Counted from the first letter of the stretch, positions 52,057 through 61,201 are shown. The stretch: 64,000 bases of DNA from Microthrixaceae bacterium (GCA_011523825.1 WTFX01000026.1:32834-96833), one strand, 5' to 3'. Numbers and translations are program-made. The notes: generated from the letters alone by a model not told the origin.

Positions 52057-53379
52057 ATGTCGGCGGCGCTGGAGACCGAACGCATGAAGGACCGCTACGG
52101 CCTCGAACTCAGTACCTCGTCCGCCAGCGCGCGTGATTCCTATGTCGAGGGCGTCGATCGGATGCTGTCGGCCGAGGCCGGGGTCGAAGAGTGCCTGTCG
52201 GCGGCAATCGCAGCAGACCCGGGTTTCGGCCTCCCCCATGCCGCCCTTGCACGCCATCACCAGCTCTACGTGCGGCCCGCCGAAGCTCGGGCCTCAGCGG
52301 AGACTGCCGTTCGGCTAAGCCGCGGGGCGACACCCAGGGAACAGCAGCACGTCGAAATCGTCCGCCTGCTCGTTGCTGGTCAGGTGCCCCAAGCGCTGGA
52401 TCTCATCCGCCAGCACGTCGCCGAGTACCCGCGCGACGCGTTCGCCCTCGCGCCTGCCTGCGGCGTGTTCGGCGCCATCGGCTTCAGCGGCCGCATCGGC
52501 AGGGAAGCCGAACTGCTCGCATTCCTCGAGCCGCTTGCCACGCACTACGGCGACGACTGGTGGTTCGCCACCGTGCATGCCTTCGCCCTCATCGAAACAG
52601 GCCAGTGGGATCGGGGCCGGCAGCTCGCTGAGGGTGCGCTCGAACAACGGCCGAGGACTCCCCACGGTGCCCACACGCTGGTGCATGCGCTCTTCGAAGC
52701 CGGTGCTGATGACGAAGCGGTCGATTTCCTCGACGGGTGGCTCGCCGAATCCAGCCGGGCGAGTGTGCTGCACTGCCACATCTGGTGGCACTACGCACTG
52801 GTGCTCATGGCGGTCAGCCGCCATGACGATGCCTGGCAGGCATTCCGCAACAACTGCCTGCCCGGTGCAACAGCCAGCCCGCCGATCACGGTGTTCTCCG
52901 ATTCGTCGTCGTTCATGTGGCGGTCAGAACTGGCGGGGCAGCCCCGCAACAGCGACGCCTGGCAGCGGGTGCGCGAGTTCTACGAAGAGCGATTCCCGCA
53001 GCCCATGGTGTTCGTGGACGCCCACGTCGGTCTGATGTACGCGGCGCTCGGCGAAACCGAGCAACTGCAGGCGTGCGTCGCCCAGCTGCAGGAGCTGGGT
53101 GAGGCCGCACAGCTTCCCGCCGGGACCACCGGGGCAAGCCTCACCCGGGCATACGCCGCATTCGAGAACGACGACTGGGCGACGGCCATCGATGTTCTCG
53201 AACCCCTGATCCCCCAAGTCGTGCGCATCGGCGGCAGCCGGGCGCAGCGCGACCTGATGACCAACACGCTGCTCGCCGCCTACGTCAAGGCTGATCGCCC
53301 CGGCGACGCCCGCTCCTTCCTCGAACGCGTCACCGATCGGCAGCCCTCACGCCCGGTCGCTGGCCTCGTCGCCGCCTGA
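52057..53379 (+). CDS. TPR protein, TTC38-like
   Basis: 440 residues, all alpha-helical repeats. The N-terminus (LSTSSASARDSYVEGVDRML, then IAADPGFGLPHAALARHHQ) and HGAHTLVHALFEAG, HCHIWWHYALVLMA resemble the TTC38 group of tetratricopeptide proteins. ATG 52057 is used; ATG 52084 is equally near the first repeat and has a GGAG upstream. It follows the BNR gene by 28 bases. The function is unknown, likely protein binding. Confidence 0.8.
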   Translation: MSAALETERMKDRYGLELSTSSASARDSYVEGVDRMLSAEAGVEECLSAAIAADPGFGLPHAALARHHQLYVRPAEARASAETAVRLSRGATPREQQHVEIVRLLVAGQVPQALDLIRQHVAEYPRDAFALAPACGVFGAIGFSGRIGREAELLAFLEPLATHYGDDWWFATVHAFALIETGQWDRGRQLAEGALEQRPRTPHGAHTLVHALFEAGADDEAVDFLDGWLAESSRASVLHCHIWWHYALVLMAVSRHDDAWQAFRNNCLPGATASPPITVFSDSSSFMWRSELAGQPRNSDAWQRVREFYEERFPQPMVFVDAHVGLMYAALGETEQLQACVAQLQELGEAAQLPAGTTGASLTRAYAAFENDDWATAIDVLEPLIPQVVRIGGSRAQRDLMTNTLLAAYVKADRPGDARSFLERVTDRQPSRPVAGLVAA

Positions 53380-53431
53380 GCCCGGTCCCGCCACCTGCTT
53401 GAGCTGGTCGAGCACTGCGAACCGACGACGC

Positions 53432-53848
53432 TCAGAAGCCGTGCCAGCCATCCTCTGCCGCCGATTGGCGGATCCACGCTGACATCTGCGCTGTGTCGAA
53501 TTGACCCTCTGCGATGTCCACCCAGCGCGAATCAAGGTCTTTGCCCGATCCGGGCGGCGGGGGCTGCAGCAACGCCCCGTTCAGGAACGTCACCTTGACG
53601 TAGCGCGTGAATGCGTGACAGCTCGCGAACCACCCGCGTCCCTCGACACCATAGAAGGGCGAGTTCCAGCGCACTGCCTTGCGCACGTCCGGCACGACGC
53701 TCTCGACGAGGTCATCGAGCTGGCGAGCGATAGTGCCTTTCCATTCCGGCATCGCCTCGATGTAGGCCTGCACTGGGCCGTCGCCGTCGCCCTTGGGGAT
53801 CTGCGGATTGCCCCCGGCGAGCAGCTTCGGCCCTGGACCGTCGGACAT
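53432..53848 (-). CDS. DUF1801 family protein
   Basis: 138 residues: GGNPQIPKGDGDGPVQAYIE near the N-terminus, AVRWNSPFYGVEGRGWFASC in the middle and the C-terminal WIRQSAAEDGWHGF, typical of DUF1801 (YdhG-like) proteins. The function is unknown. The A of its ATG is the last A of the encoded CCA of tRNA-Ala on the same strand, so translation has no normal leader or Shine-Dalgarno and probably relies on processing of the tRNA transcript. Confidence 0.85.
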   Translation of the reverse strand: MSDGPGPKLLAGGNPQIPKGDGDGPVQAYIEAMPEWKGTIARQLDDLVESVVPDVRKAVRWNSPFYGVEGRGWFASCHAFTRYVKVTFLNGALLQPPPPGSGKDLDSRWVDIAEGQFDTAQMSAWIRQSAAEDGWHGF

Positions 53849-53924
53849 GGTGGAGCTGACGGGACTCGAACCCGTGACCCCCTGCTTGCAAAGCAGGTGC
53901 TCTTGCCATCTGAGCTACAGCCCC
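53848..53924 (-). tRNA. tRNA-Ala(TGC), CCA encoded
   Basis: Acceptor GGGGCTG (53918-53924) pairs with the 3' strand at 53852-53858 with one G-T pair. The anticodon stem CTGCT/AGCAG encloses TTGCAAA (anticodon TGC). The T-loop is GGTTCGAGTCC. CCA is encoded at 53848-53850; its last A starts the DUF1801 ATG. Confidence 0.97.
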
Positions 53925-53998
53925 GCAGATCGGAGGCTTGAGGGTACCGGCCGGTCCCGCGAGCGAATCGGGGCGAGCCGGATTGTCCAGAGTGCGGC

Positions 53999-54298
53999 TC
54001 AGCCGGCGGCGTCGTACCCCTCGGCCACCAGCAGCCTGGACTTCAGTGCGCGGCCACGAAGCTCAGCGAGGGCCGCAAACTCCGCCGAGGCAGCGAATGC
54101 GCTGGCCTGGGTTCGGCTGTCGAATTCCATGATGACGAGCCGGTCCGGTGCCCAGTCCCCTTCGACGGCCTCCGGGTTGCCGCCACGCACGATGAACCGG
54201 CCGCCATAGGCGGCCATTGCGTCGGGAACCTTCGCGGCGAATTCCGAGAATGCCTCGGGGTCGAGTATCTCGTTGTCGATGACGACGTAGCCCTTCAT
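53999..54298 (-). CDS. DUF1330 family protein
   Basis: 99 residues of the dimeric alpha/beta barrel DUF1330 fold: KGYVVIDNEILDPEAFSEFA, YGGRFIVRGGNPEAVEGDW and RLVIMEFDSRTQASAFAAS. The biochemical role of the family is unsettled. An AAGGGGAC sequence lies seven to eight bases before ATG 54298. It stands alone upstream of tRNA-Ala. Confidence 0.88.
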   Translation of the reverse strand: MKGYVVIDNEILDPEAFSEFAAKVPDAMAAYGGRFIVRGGNPEAVEGDWAPDRLVIMEFDSRTQASAFAASAEFAALAELRGRALKSRLLVAEGYDAAG

Positions 54299-54387
54299 GC
54301 CTGCTGTCCCCTTCCGATGAGTGCGCAGATTCGTGCACGCACGCTATTCGACGCTGTTATGACCCCGGGCCAACTGATGCGTCGATC

Positions 54388-56124
54388 TCAGCTCGCTGAG
54401 CCTTCGACCTCCACGGTGACCACGTCGATGCCGTGGTACCTGCGGTGACGTACGGCGGCGGCGTGCAGCCGCAGCAGGCGAAACGAGAGGTCGCCGACAT
54501 CAGGCGTCTCTGCCTGCTCGTTGAGATACGAGATCCGGTCTTCGATGTTCTCCTCGGAGAACAGTGCCAGAAACTCCAGCTCGACCGCTCCGGTTCCGGG
54601 CCGAGCGTTGAGCACCACTCGCGGCGGCACATCACCGGGATTGTCCTCGAGCAGCTGCATCATCGCCGTGAGCGTCTCCTCCCCCGCGGCCCGCAGACGC
54701 TCAACCGAAGCACTGTTCCACGCCATGCCGTCGCCCAGCCTGCGCAAGAACCCATCGAGATCACCGAAGGCTGACCGATCGAGCACCGTCTCGAACCGCT
54801 GACGCCGAGCGCTCGTCACCTCGAACACGCCGGTGAGCAGCACAGCGATGACGACGCCCACGAGCACGCCGTTGCCCAAGAGCGCCGCAACCGGACCGCC
54901 GAGCAGTTCCAGGAAGCTCGGCTGGCTCTGCAGGCCGACTGCGACGGAGAGCGACAGGCCCACGATGAAGCCGCGGTGGCGGCTCAGGCCATCGCGCGTC
55001 ACCGCCCGCACCCCCTCGATGAACAGCAATCCCAGAATCGCCATCAGCAACGCGCCGCTGACGGGCCGCGGAATGGTAATCAGCGCAGCGACCGCCTTGG
55101 GCAGCAGCGCCAGCACGATCAGCATCGCTCCCATCACCAGCCCGACCCGTCGCGCCGCCACCCGGGTGAAGCTGAGCAGGGAAATCGTGGCCGGAAGGTA
55201 GGAGATGGCCGGCAAGGTGCCGGCGATTCCCGACAGGAACACCGCCAGGCCGCCCACACCCACCGTGCGCTGCACGCCGCGGAAGTCGACAGCGCGTGCC
55301 GTGCGATGAGCGATCTCCTGCGTTGACACACCTTCGCTCGTGGCGCGGGCCGCCACCACAGCACTGATCACCAGAAACACCGGCAGCAGCGACCAGTAGT
55401 CCGTATCGGCGATGGAGACGAAGCCGGGCCAGCTGTCCACATCGGGGAGGGCGAGCCACGGGGCATCGAGTGCCGGCTGGCCGTCATAGGTGCCCATGAC
55501 GACGGATCCGGCGCAGCCGATCACGATGGCGATGGGCATGGCCCACAGGCGCCACAGCCCGGTGGCCCGCAGCATCGCCAGCGCTGCCACCACCAGCGTG
55601 ATCACCCCGACTGCGGTGCCGGCCAGCTCAGAAGCGCCGTCGGGTACGTCGCTGATCCGGCGCATAGCGATCGGCATCGCCGACAGTGAGATCATCATGA
55701 ATGCCACACCGGCCACGACCGGTGTGATCAGCCGCCGCAACTGCGCCAGCCCCGCAGCCATGGCCATCTGCAGCAATGACGAGGTCACCGCCAGGCTCGC
55801 TGCCAGCGCCGGGCCGCCTGCCTCGACGGCGAGGATGCACGGGACCATGAAGGGGATGCCCGCACCCCACAGCAGGAGGTGCCCCGGACCCAGGCGTGAC
55901 GCATGGAGTGCGGTGAGGACGCCGGCCACGATCAATGCGCCGACCACCGCCCATTCGGCGTAGCTGCCGCCAGAGTCGGAAGCGCCAGAGTCGAAGGCGG
56001 CAGCGTAGATCACGATGAACGTGACCACGTTGGTGACGATCAGCACCGCTCCCTGCATCGCCACGTTGAGCGTCAGCAGCGCGGGCGGGCGTTCGTCTGG
56101 CTCGAAGCGAATGTCGTCGTTCAC
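54388..56124 (-). CDS. NCS2-type (xanthine/uracil family) permease with C-terminal soluble domain
   Basis: 578 residues. About 12 hydrophobic helices (1-440) in the solute carrier 23 / NCS2 order, with LITPVVAGVAFMMISLSAM, FLSGIAGTLPAISYLPATIS and RPVSGALLMAILGLLFIEG. It probably carries a nucleobase or similar anion with protons. After about residue 445 a cytosolic domain follows (WNSASVERLRAAGEETLTAM, then ENIEDRISYLNEQ and LLRLHAAAVRHRRYHGIDVV), reminiscent of HATPase-like modules appended to some of these permeases. The start is GTG 56124; the frame is open to 56235. It diverges from the MFS gene. Confidence 0.8.
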   Translation of the reverse strand: MNDDIRFEPDERPPALLTLNVAMQGAVLIVTNVVTFIVIYAAAFDSGASDSGGSYAEWAVVGALIVAGVLTALHASRLGPGHLLLWGAGIPFMVPCILAVEAGGPALAASLAVTSSLLQMAMAAGLAQLRRLITPVVAGVAFMMISLSAMPIAMRRISDVPDGASELAGTAVGVITLVVAALAMLRATGLWRLWAMPIAIVIGCAGSVVMGTYDGQPALDAPWLALPDVDSWPGFVSIADTDYWSLLPVFLVISAVVAARATSEGVSTQEIAHRTARAVDFRGVQRTVGVGGLAVFLSGIAGTLPAISYLPATISLLSFTRVAARRVGLVMGAMLIVLALLPKAVAALITIPRPVSGALLMAILGLLFIEGVRAVTRDGLSRHRGFIVGLSLSVAVGLQSQPSFLELLGGPVAALLGNGVLVGVVIAVLLTGVFEVTSARRQRFETVLDRSAFGDLDGFLRRLGDGMAWNSASVERLRAAGEETLTAMMQLLEDNPGDVPPRVVLNARPGTGAVELEFLALFSEENIEDRISYLNEQAETPDVGDLSFRLLRLHAAAVRHRRYHGIDVVTVEVEGSAS

Positions 56125-56177
56125 GGGCACCGACCGATCTGCGGACCACGGTACTGACAGGGCAGGCTTGCATCTGA

Positions 56178-57392
56178 GTGCCCGACACGACGAGCCTGCC
56201 GTCCGCCAGCGAGCCAGCGGAGACCGCGACCCCATGGTCCGTCGCGGCGGCGGCGTTCGCTGCGAACTTCGTGACGTTCGGGATCCTGTTCTCGTTCGGG
56301 GTGTTCCTGACTCCCATCGCCGAAGACTTCGGCACCACCACCGGACCCGTCGCCGCGCTGTTCTCCACGGCCATCAGCACCTACTACCTCGGCGGCGCCA
56401 TCGGAGGCCGCATCGGCGACCGGTTCGGCGCTCGCCCGCTGGTGGCTATTGCCGCGCTTGCCATGTCGCTGGGCCTGCTCGGAACGGCCGCGTCGGGAGC
56501 GCTGTGGCAGACCTATGCCGCCTTCGGCGTGCTCGTCGGGTTGGCGACCGGGTTCTGCTACCCCTCGATGATCGGGCTGATCGGTCGCAGCTTCAGCGAG
56601 CAGCGGCGTCCGGCCGCGATGGGCTTCCTGCTCGCCGGCGTCGGCGCCGGAACGCTCGTGATGCCGTGGCTGGGGCACCAGCTGATCGCGGCCATCGGGT
56701 GGCGGCGCACGTATGCCCTGCTGGCCGCGCTGGCCTTGGTGACCATCGGTTGGGCTGCGACACGGGGCGACCGGGTGCGCACCTCGGGCGCACGGCTGAT
56801 GCGCGTCGGCACGCTGGCGCGGTCGCCCCGTTTCCTGCTGTTCTTCGCGGCGGTCGTCGCCATCGGGCCCGGCTTCTACGCGCCGGTCGCGTTCTACAAC
56901 GACTACGCCGTCGACGCTGGGGTGGCGCCCGGGCTGGCTGCCGGGCTGGTCGGCATCTCCGGGGCCACCAGCGTCGCTGCACGCCTGGCGTGCGGTGCAT
57001 TGGGGAACCGCATCGATCCCATGTGGCTGTGTCGGGGCGCATTTGCCTGCCTGACTGGTGCCCTGGCGATCTGGTGGATCTCAGGCGGCGATATCGCGCT
57101 GCTCATCACGAGCGCCGTGACCCACGGCGTCGGCTGGGCGGTGTGGGTGACCGCCACACCCTCGGTGCTGTCGGGCTGGTACGGCGTGGAGAACCTCGGC
57201 GGCGTCATCGGCATCTACTACACCGGGCTCGGGGTGGGCGGGCTGGTCGGTCCCGCAGTGTGCGGATTCGTCATCGATGCCGCCGGCTTCGGGCCTGCCA
57301 TCGGCCTCGTCACCGTGACGAGCCTGATTGCGCTCGCCTTGCTGGCGCTGCCGCTGCTCGGCACGGCCTCCGCTGCTGGCTCCGCCTCTTAG
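56178..57392 (+). CDS. Major facilitator superfamily transporter (monocarboxylate/oxalate-formate type)
   Basis: 404 residues, 12 TM helices. The N-terminal half has FGVFLTPIAEDFGTTTGPVA and GGRIGDRFGARPL, the MFS motif A variant. The C-terminal half has GVGGLVGPAVCGFVID. The pattern fits MCT/OFA-like organic acid carriers. The start is GTG 56178; its TAG stop forms part of the -10-like hexamer of the next gene. Confidence 0.87.
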   Translation: MPDTTSLPSASEPAETATPWSVAAAAFAANFVTFGILFSFGVFLTPIAEDFGTTTGPVAALFSTAISTYYLGGAIGGRIGDRFGARPLVAIAALAMSLGLLGTAASGALWQTYAAFGVLVGLATGFCYPSMIGLIGRSFSEQRRPAAMGFLLAGVGAGTLVMPWLGHQLIAAIGWRRTYALLAALALVTIGWAATRGDRVRTSGARLMRVGTLARSPRFLLFFAAVVAIGPGFYAPVAFYNDYAVDAGVAPGLAAGLVGISGATSVAARLACGALGNRIDPMWLCRGAFACLTGALAIWWISGGDIALLITSAVTHGVGWAVWVTATPSVLSGWYGVENLGGVIGIYYTGLGVGGLVGPAVCGFVIDAAGFGPAIGLVTVTSLIALALLALPLLGTASAAGSAS

Positions 57393-57395
57393 GCT
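57390..57395 (+). promoter_or_regulatory. -10-like element of the sterol methyltransferase gene
   Basis: TAGGCT overlaps the MFS stop codon and ends seven bases before GTG 57403, so transcription would start at or one base before the start codon. Confidence 0.4.
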
Positions 57396-57402
57396 CCACC
57401 GG

Positions 57403-58440
57403 GTGAGCAGCATCTGGCAGGTCGCCCGGGGACTGAGGGCGTCATACCGCGATTCGGATCTTCGCAGCCGGGTGGCGCGGCTGAACGGCCGACTTGACCA
57501 GACGTCGGCCTCCGGCGACGGCGGCGGGCTGGATCATGCCGAGACAGCGCGGGAGTACTACGACATCTGCAGCCATCTCATGATCTACGGCTGGGGCGAA
57601 TCGCTCCACTTCGCACCGCTGTCTCAGGCCGAGAGCCTGGAAGACTCCAAGCTCCGGCATCAGCGATTGATGATCGACAAGCTGGACCTGCACCCCGGCA
57701 TGTCGGTCATCGACGTCGGATGCGGGATCGGTGGCCCGATGCGGACGGTGGTCCGCGAGGCAGGGGTCAGGGTCACCGGCATCAACAGCAGCGAAGTCCA
57801 GCTGGCCAGGGCGAGATCGTTGACCGCTCAAGCCGGTCTCAGCGACATGATCGACTACGTCGAGACCAGCTTCATGGACATGAGCGCCATCGAAGACAGC
57901 ACCTTCGACCGGGCCTACGCGATCGAATCGACCTGTCACGCGCCCGACAAGGTCGGCGCGTTCACGGAGATCTCGCGTGTGCTGAAACCGGGCGCCCTGC
58001 TGTGGGGTCAGGAGATGTGCCTGACCGACAGGTTCGATCCTGACAGCACGAGGCACCAGGACATTGAACAGGAGCTCATGCGGGGGATAGCGCTCAAGCA
58101 GATCGCAACGTTCGCAGAAGTGCACCGGGCGCTCGAGGTGGCGGGATTCGAGGTCATCGAAGGCAACGACCGTGGAACCCCCGAGAACGGCTCGACCACT
58201 CCGTGGTATCAACCCATGGAGGCGCGCAGCGGCACACGCAGGAACACCCTGCGGGGGACGCCGCTGGGGAGGCGGCTCGCGATCGCTTCAGCACGTGTCG
58301 CGGAAACACTGAAGGTGCTGCCGAGGGGCACTGCCGAGATCGCCAAACTGCTGGATCGCACCGCCGACGCCTATGTCGCCGGCGGCAAGACGGGAATCTT
58401 CACACCGCTGTACTGCTTCGTGGCCCGGAAGCCTCACTGA
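57403..58440 (+). CDS. Sterol 24-C-methyltransferase family protein (Erg6/SMT-like)
   Basis: 345 residues, the size of eukaryotic SMTs. Region I reads EYYDICSHLMIYGWGESLHF (51-70), the counterpart of the YEYGWG sterol-binding segment. The SAM motif VIDVGCGIGGPMRTV starts at 102. AYAIESTCHAP (171-181) matches the SMT AIEATCHAP motif. CLTDRFDPDS corresponds to the W/CMTD region, and the end GGKTGIFTPLYCFVARKP matches the SMT C-terminus. SMTs methylate the sterol side chain at C-24. No squalene epoxidase or oxidosqualene cyclase lies in the window. GTG 57403 has a TAGGCT -10-like element upstream. Confidence 0.85.
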   Translation: MSSIWQVARGLRASYRDSDLRSRVARLNGRLDQTSASGDGGGLDHAETAREYYDICSHLMIYGWGESLHFAPLSQAESLEDSKLRHQRLMIDKLDLHPGMSVIDVGCGIGGPMRTVVREAGVRVTGINSSEVQLARARSLTAQAGLSDMIDYVETSFMDMSAIEDSTFDRAYAIESTCHAPDKVGAFTEISRVLKPGALLWGQEMCLTDRFDPDSTRHQDIEQELMRGIALKQIATFAEVHRALEVAGFEVIEGNDRGTPENGSTTPWYQPMEARSGTRRNTLRGTPLGRRLAIASARVAETLKVLPRGTAEIAKLLDRTADAYVAGGKTGIFTPLYCFVARKPH

Positions 58441-58495
58441 ACCCACGCGGTCAGGCTCGCGGCGTCATGGGGACCCGTCTGCTAGGAAACCCCGC

Positions 58496-59398
58496 ATGAA
58501 CATGCCTGCCATTTCGCTCGCGGCGGTGCGGGGCCGTCGCGAACGCACCTTGGAAATCGCCGCTGAGATCGAGCAACGAGGATTCAGCGGCATCTACTGC
58601 CCCTCCATGGGCGACCCGGTGGCACTGTGCCAGGCGATCGCGCAGGTCACCAACGAGATCCATTTCGGCACCTCGGTGCAGCCGATCTACTTCCGCAACC
58701 CGGTCGACATGGCCTCGACGGCGGCCTTCATCCACGAGATCTCGGGAGGCCGGTTCTGGCTAGGCATCGGTGTCACACACGGCCCTGTGCACGAGCGCCT
58801 CGGCATCACGCCCGGCAAGCCGCTCGGCGACATCCGCGAGTACATCGCTGCCATGCAGGCGGCATCAGCGCAGCACGGCGAGCTGCCGCCGATCGTGCTG
58901 GCCACACTGCGCCAGCGCATGGCCGAGCTGTCGGCCGAGATCAGCTCCGGAGCCGTGTGGGCGAACGCGAGCTGCAACGACTTCCAGAATTCAGTGGCAC
59001 ACCTCGGCGACGCCGCGAGCCGCGACGACTTTTTCGTGGGGAACATGATCCCCACCGTCATCGACGACGATCGGGCCGCGGGAGCAGCCCGGAACCGCAA
59101 GACGCTCGCCGGCTACGTGTCGCTGCCGAACTACCGGAACTACTGGAAACAAGCCGGCTGGATCGACGAGATGGAGGCGGCGGAGACGGCGATCGCTGCG
59201 GGCGACGCCGAGGCGCTGAACCGGGCGATGACCGACGAGTGGCTGTCGAATGCCACGCTGTACGGCTCGGCCGCTCAGGTCCGCGACGGTGTCGAGGCGT
59301 GGTTCGACGCCGGCTGCAAGACGCCGATCCTGGTGCCCTCCAGCACCAGCGGCGGCCAGCTCAAGGCGCTCGAGGAGCTCTTCGACACCTTCGCCTGA
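58496..59398 (+). CDS. LLM class flavin-dependent oxidoreductase
   Basis: 300 residues, luciferase-like barrel: NMPAISLAAVRGRRERTLEI, GFSGIYCPSMGDPVALC, IHFGTSVQPIYFRNPVDMAS and GGRFWLGIGVTHGPVHERLG. It is F420- or FMN-dependent, with unknown substrate. It lies 55 bases after the SMT gene and 78 before a second LLM gene, suggesting the three form one unit; a redox step on the same lipid is conceivable but unproven. Confidence 0.85.
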   Translation: MNMPAISLAAVRGRRERTLEIAAEIEQRGFSGIYCPSMGDPVALCQAIAQVTNEIHFGTSVQPIYFRNPVDMASTAAFIHEISGGRFWLGIGVTHGPVHERLGITPGKPLGDIREYIAAMQAASAQHGELPPIVLATLRQRMAELSAEISSGAVWANASCNDFQNSVAHLGDAASRDDFFVGNMIPTVIDDDRAAGAARNRKTLAGYVSLPNYRNYWKQAGWIDEMEAAETAIAAGDAEALNRAMTDEWLSNATLYGSAAQVRDGVEAWFDAGCKTPILVPSSTSGGQLKALEELFDTFA

Positions 59399-59463
59399 AA
59401 CTCGGCACCTGCGGCTTGGTGTCTGACGATCTGCGTTCCAAGAAACGAGGCGGAGGGCACCGT

Positions 59464-59469
59464 TACGCT
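59464..59469 (+). promoter_or_regulatory. -10-like element of the second LLM gene
   Basis: TACGCT ends seven bases before ATG 59477, with no ribosome binding site in between. Confidence 0.45.
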
Positions 59470-59476
59470 GCCGGGC

Positions 59477-60373
59477 ATGCACATCGAGCTGTTCGGATTC
59501 GACACCACACCTGAGCGCTTCGAGGCCAGCATCCGCGAGGCTTCCGAGCAGGGCTTCCGGCGCTACTGGACGCCGCAGATCTTCGGCCACGACGCGCTGA
59601 CCACTATCGCCGTGGCGGGCCGCGGGGTGCCAGGCATTCGCCTCGGCACCGCGGTGGTGCCCACGTACCCGCGGCATCCGATGATGCTGGCCCAGCAGGC
59701 GCTCACGACCCAGGCTGTGATCGGCGGACGCTTGGATCTGGGCATCGGCCCGTCGCACAAACCAGTGGTCGAGGGCATGTGGGGCTACTCGTTCGACCGG
59801 CCCATAGCGCACATGCGCGACTACCTGACGATCCTGACGAAGCTGATGACCGATCGTCGTGTCTCTCACGGCGGCGATGCGGTTGTCGGGCGCGGTGAGA
59901 TCACTCCCCCGGCTGCGGATGCTCCGCCGGTATTCGTCGCCGCGCTGGGCAGCCAGATGCTGCGCCTGACCGCTCGCATGGCCGACGGCACGTTCACCTG
60001 GATGACCGGGCCGGCGACACTGCGGGATCACACCGCGCCGACCATCAACGAGGCAGCAGCCGAGGCCGGGCGGCCAGCGCCGCAGGTGGTGGCCGGCTTC
60101 CCGGTGTGCGTAACCGATGACGCGGACACCGCCCGGGAGCGTGCGGCCAAGGACTTGGTGGTGTACGGAACGCTGCCCAGCTACCGGGCAATGCTCGACC
60201 GGGAAGGTCTCAGCGGGCCCGAAGACATCGCCGTCATCGGCAGTGCAGCCGAGGTCAGCGACCGCGTCAACGCGCTGGCCGACTGCGGCGTGACGTCATT
60301 CGCCGGATCGGCGTTCGGCACCCTCGACGAGCAGGCCGCCACCCGCGAGACCCTGATCGGCCTGCTGAGCTGA
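59477..60373 (+). CDS. F420-type LLM class oxidoreductase
   Basis: 298 residues: HIELFGFDTTPERFEASIRE, RLGTAVVPTYPRHPMMLAQQ and GGRLDLGIGPSHKPVVEGMW, the pattern of actinobacterial F420-dependent LLM proteins. The substrate is unknown. Its 3' end overlaps the 3' end of lgt on the opposite strand by 78 bases. Confidence 0.87.
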   Translation: MHIELFGFDTTPERFEASIREASEQGFRRYWTPQIFGHDALTTIAVAGRGVPGIRLGTAVVPTYPRHPMMLAQQALTTQAVIGGRLDLGIGPSHKPVVEGMWGYSFDRPIAHMRDYLTILTKLMTDRRVSHGGDAVVGRGEITPPAADAPPVFVAALGSQMLRLTARMADGTFTWMTGPATLRDHTAPTINEAAAEAGRPAPQVVAGFPVCVTDDADTARERAAKDLVVYGTLPSYRAMLDREGLSGPEDIAVIGSAAEVSDRVNALADCGVTSFAGSAFGTLDEQAATRETLIGLLS

Positions 60374-61201
60374 ATCGGGGCCGCGGCGCAGACCCACCAG
60401 CACTGCAATCAGCGCCGCCAAGCCGACAACCACGCTGGTCCACACGTTGATCCGCACGCCCCACAGCTCGTTGGCCGTGTCGATGCGCAGCAACTCGATC
60501 CACAGCCGCCCGACGGTGTACCCCAGCACGTACACCGCGAACAGGTAGCCGGTGCGCAGCTGCGGCAGCACCCTGGGAATCACCCAGACGAGCGTCGCCG
60601 CCAAGCACAGATTCCACAGGGCCTCATAGGCGAAGGTCGGATGAAACGTCTCTTCGAGGCCGAATCCGGCCACGCGGTGCGCCTCGTCGATCTCGAGCCC
60701 CCACGGCAGGTCCGTCGGACGGCCGTACAACTCTTGGTTGAACCAATTTCCGAGCCGGCCGATGGCCTGGGCCACTGCGAGCGCGGGCGCCAGCGCGTCG
60801 AGCATCGTTCCGGTGCTGTGCCCGCCGCGGCGCAGCATCCACACTGCAACCAGTACGCCGACCGAGATGCCTCCCCAGATGCCGAGCCCGCCCTGCCAGA
60901 TCTTCAGCGCGTCGACGAGGTTGCCCTGGTATCGATCAAAGTCGGTGATGACGTGATACAGCCGGGCGCCGATCAGGCCGGCGGGAACCGCCCAGATTGC
61001 GATGGCCCCGACCAAGTCGTTGGCGCGAGCCCGGTACGCATCGTCCCGGTCCGCGATTGCTCGACGCCAGCGGCGGGAGGTGATCCAGAGCGCGACCAGC
61101 ACCGCCGCTGCAAGAGCAACGCCATAGGCTCGAATGTCGAGCGGGCCGAGCGAGATGGAGCTGCGCGACGGGCTCGGGATCGACGCCAGGAGCCCGCTCA
61201 C
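60296..61201 (-). CDS. lgt: Prolipoprotein diacylglyceryl transferase
   Basis: 301 residues, polytopic. The Lgt signature GRLGNWFNQELYG is at 148-160, with GARLYHV (78-84), GGLGIWGG and FHPTFAYEALWN also conserved. It transfers diacylglycerol from phosphatidylglycerol to the lipobox Cys of prolipoproteins, such as the DUF4349 protein here. The start is GTG 61201. The last 26 codons overlap the LLM gene on the other strand. Confidence 0.94.
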   Translation of the reverse strand: MSGLLASIPSPSRSSISLGPLDIRAYGVALAAAVLVALWITSRRWRRAIADRDDAYRARANDLVGAIAIWAVPAGLIGARLYHVITDFDRYQGNLVDALKIWQGGLGIWGGISVGVLVAVWMLRRGGHSTGTMLDALAPALAVAQAIGRLGNWFNQELYGRPTDLPWGLEIDEAHRVAGFGLEETFHPTFAYEALWNLCLAATLVWVIPRVLPQLRTGYLFAVYVLGYTVGRLWIELLRIDTANELWGVRINVWTSVVVGLAALIAVLVGLRRGPDSAQQADQGLAGGGLLVEGAERRSGE

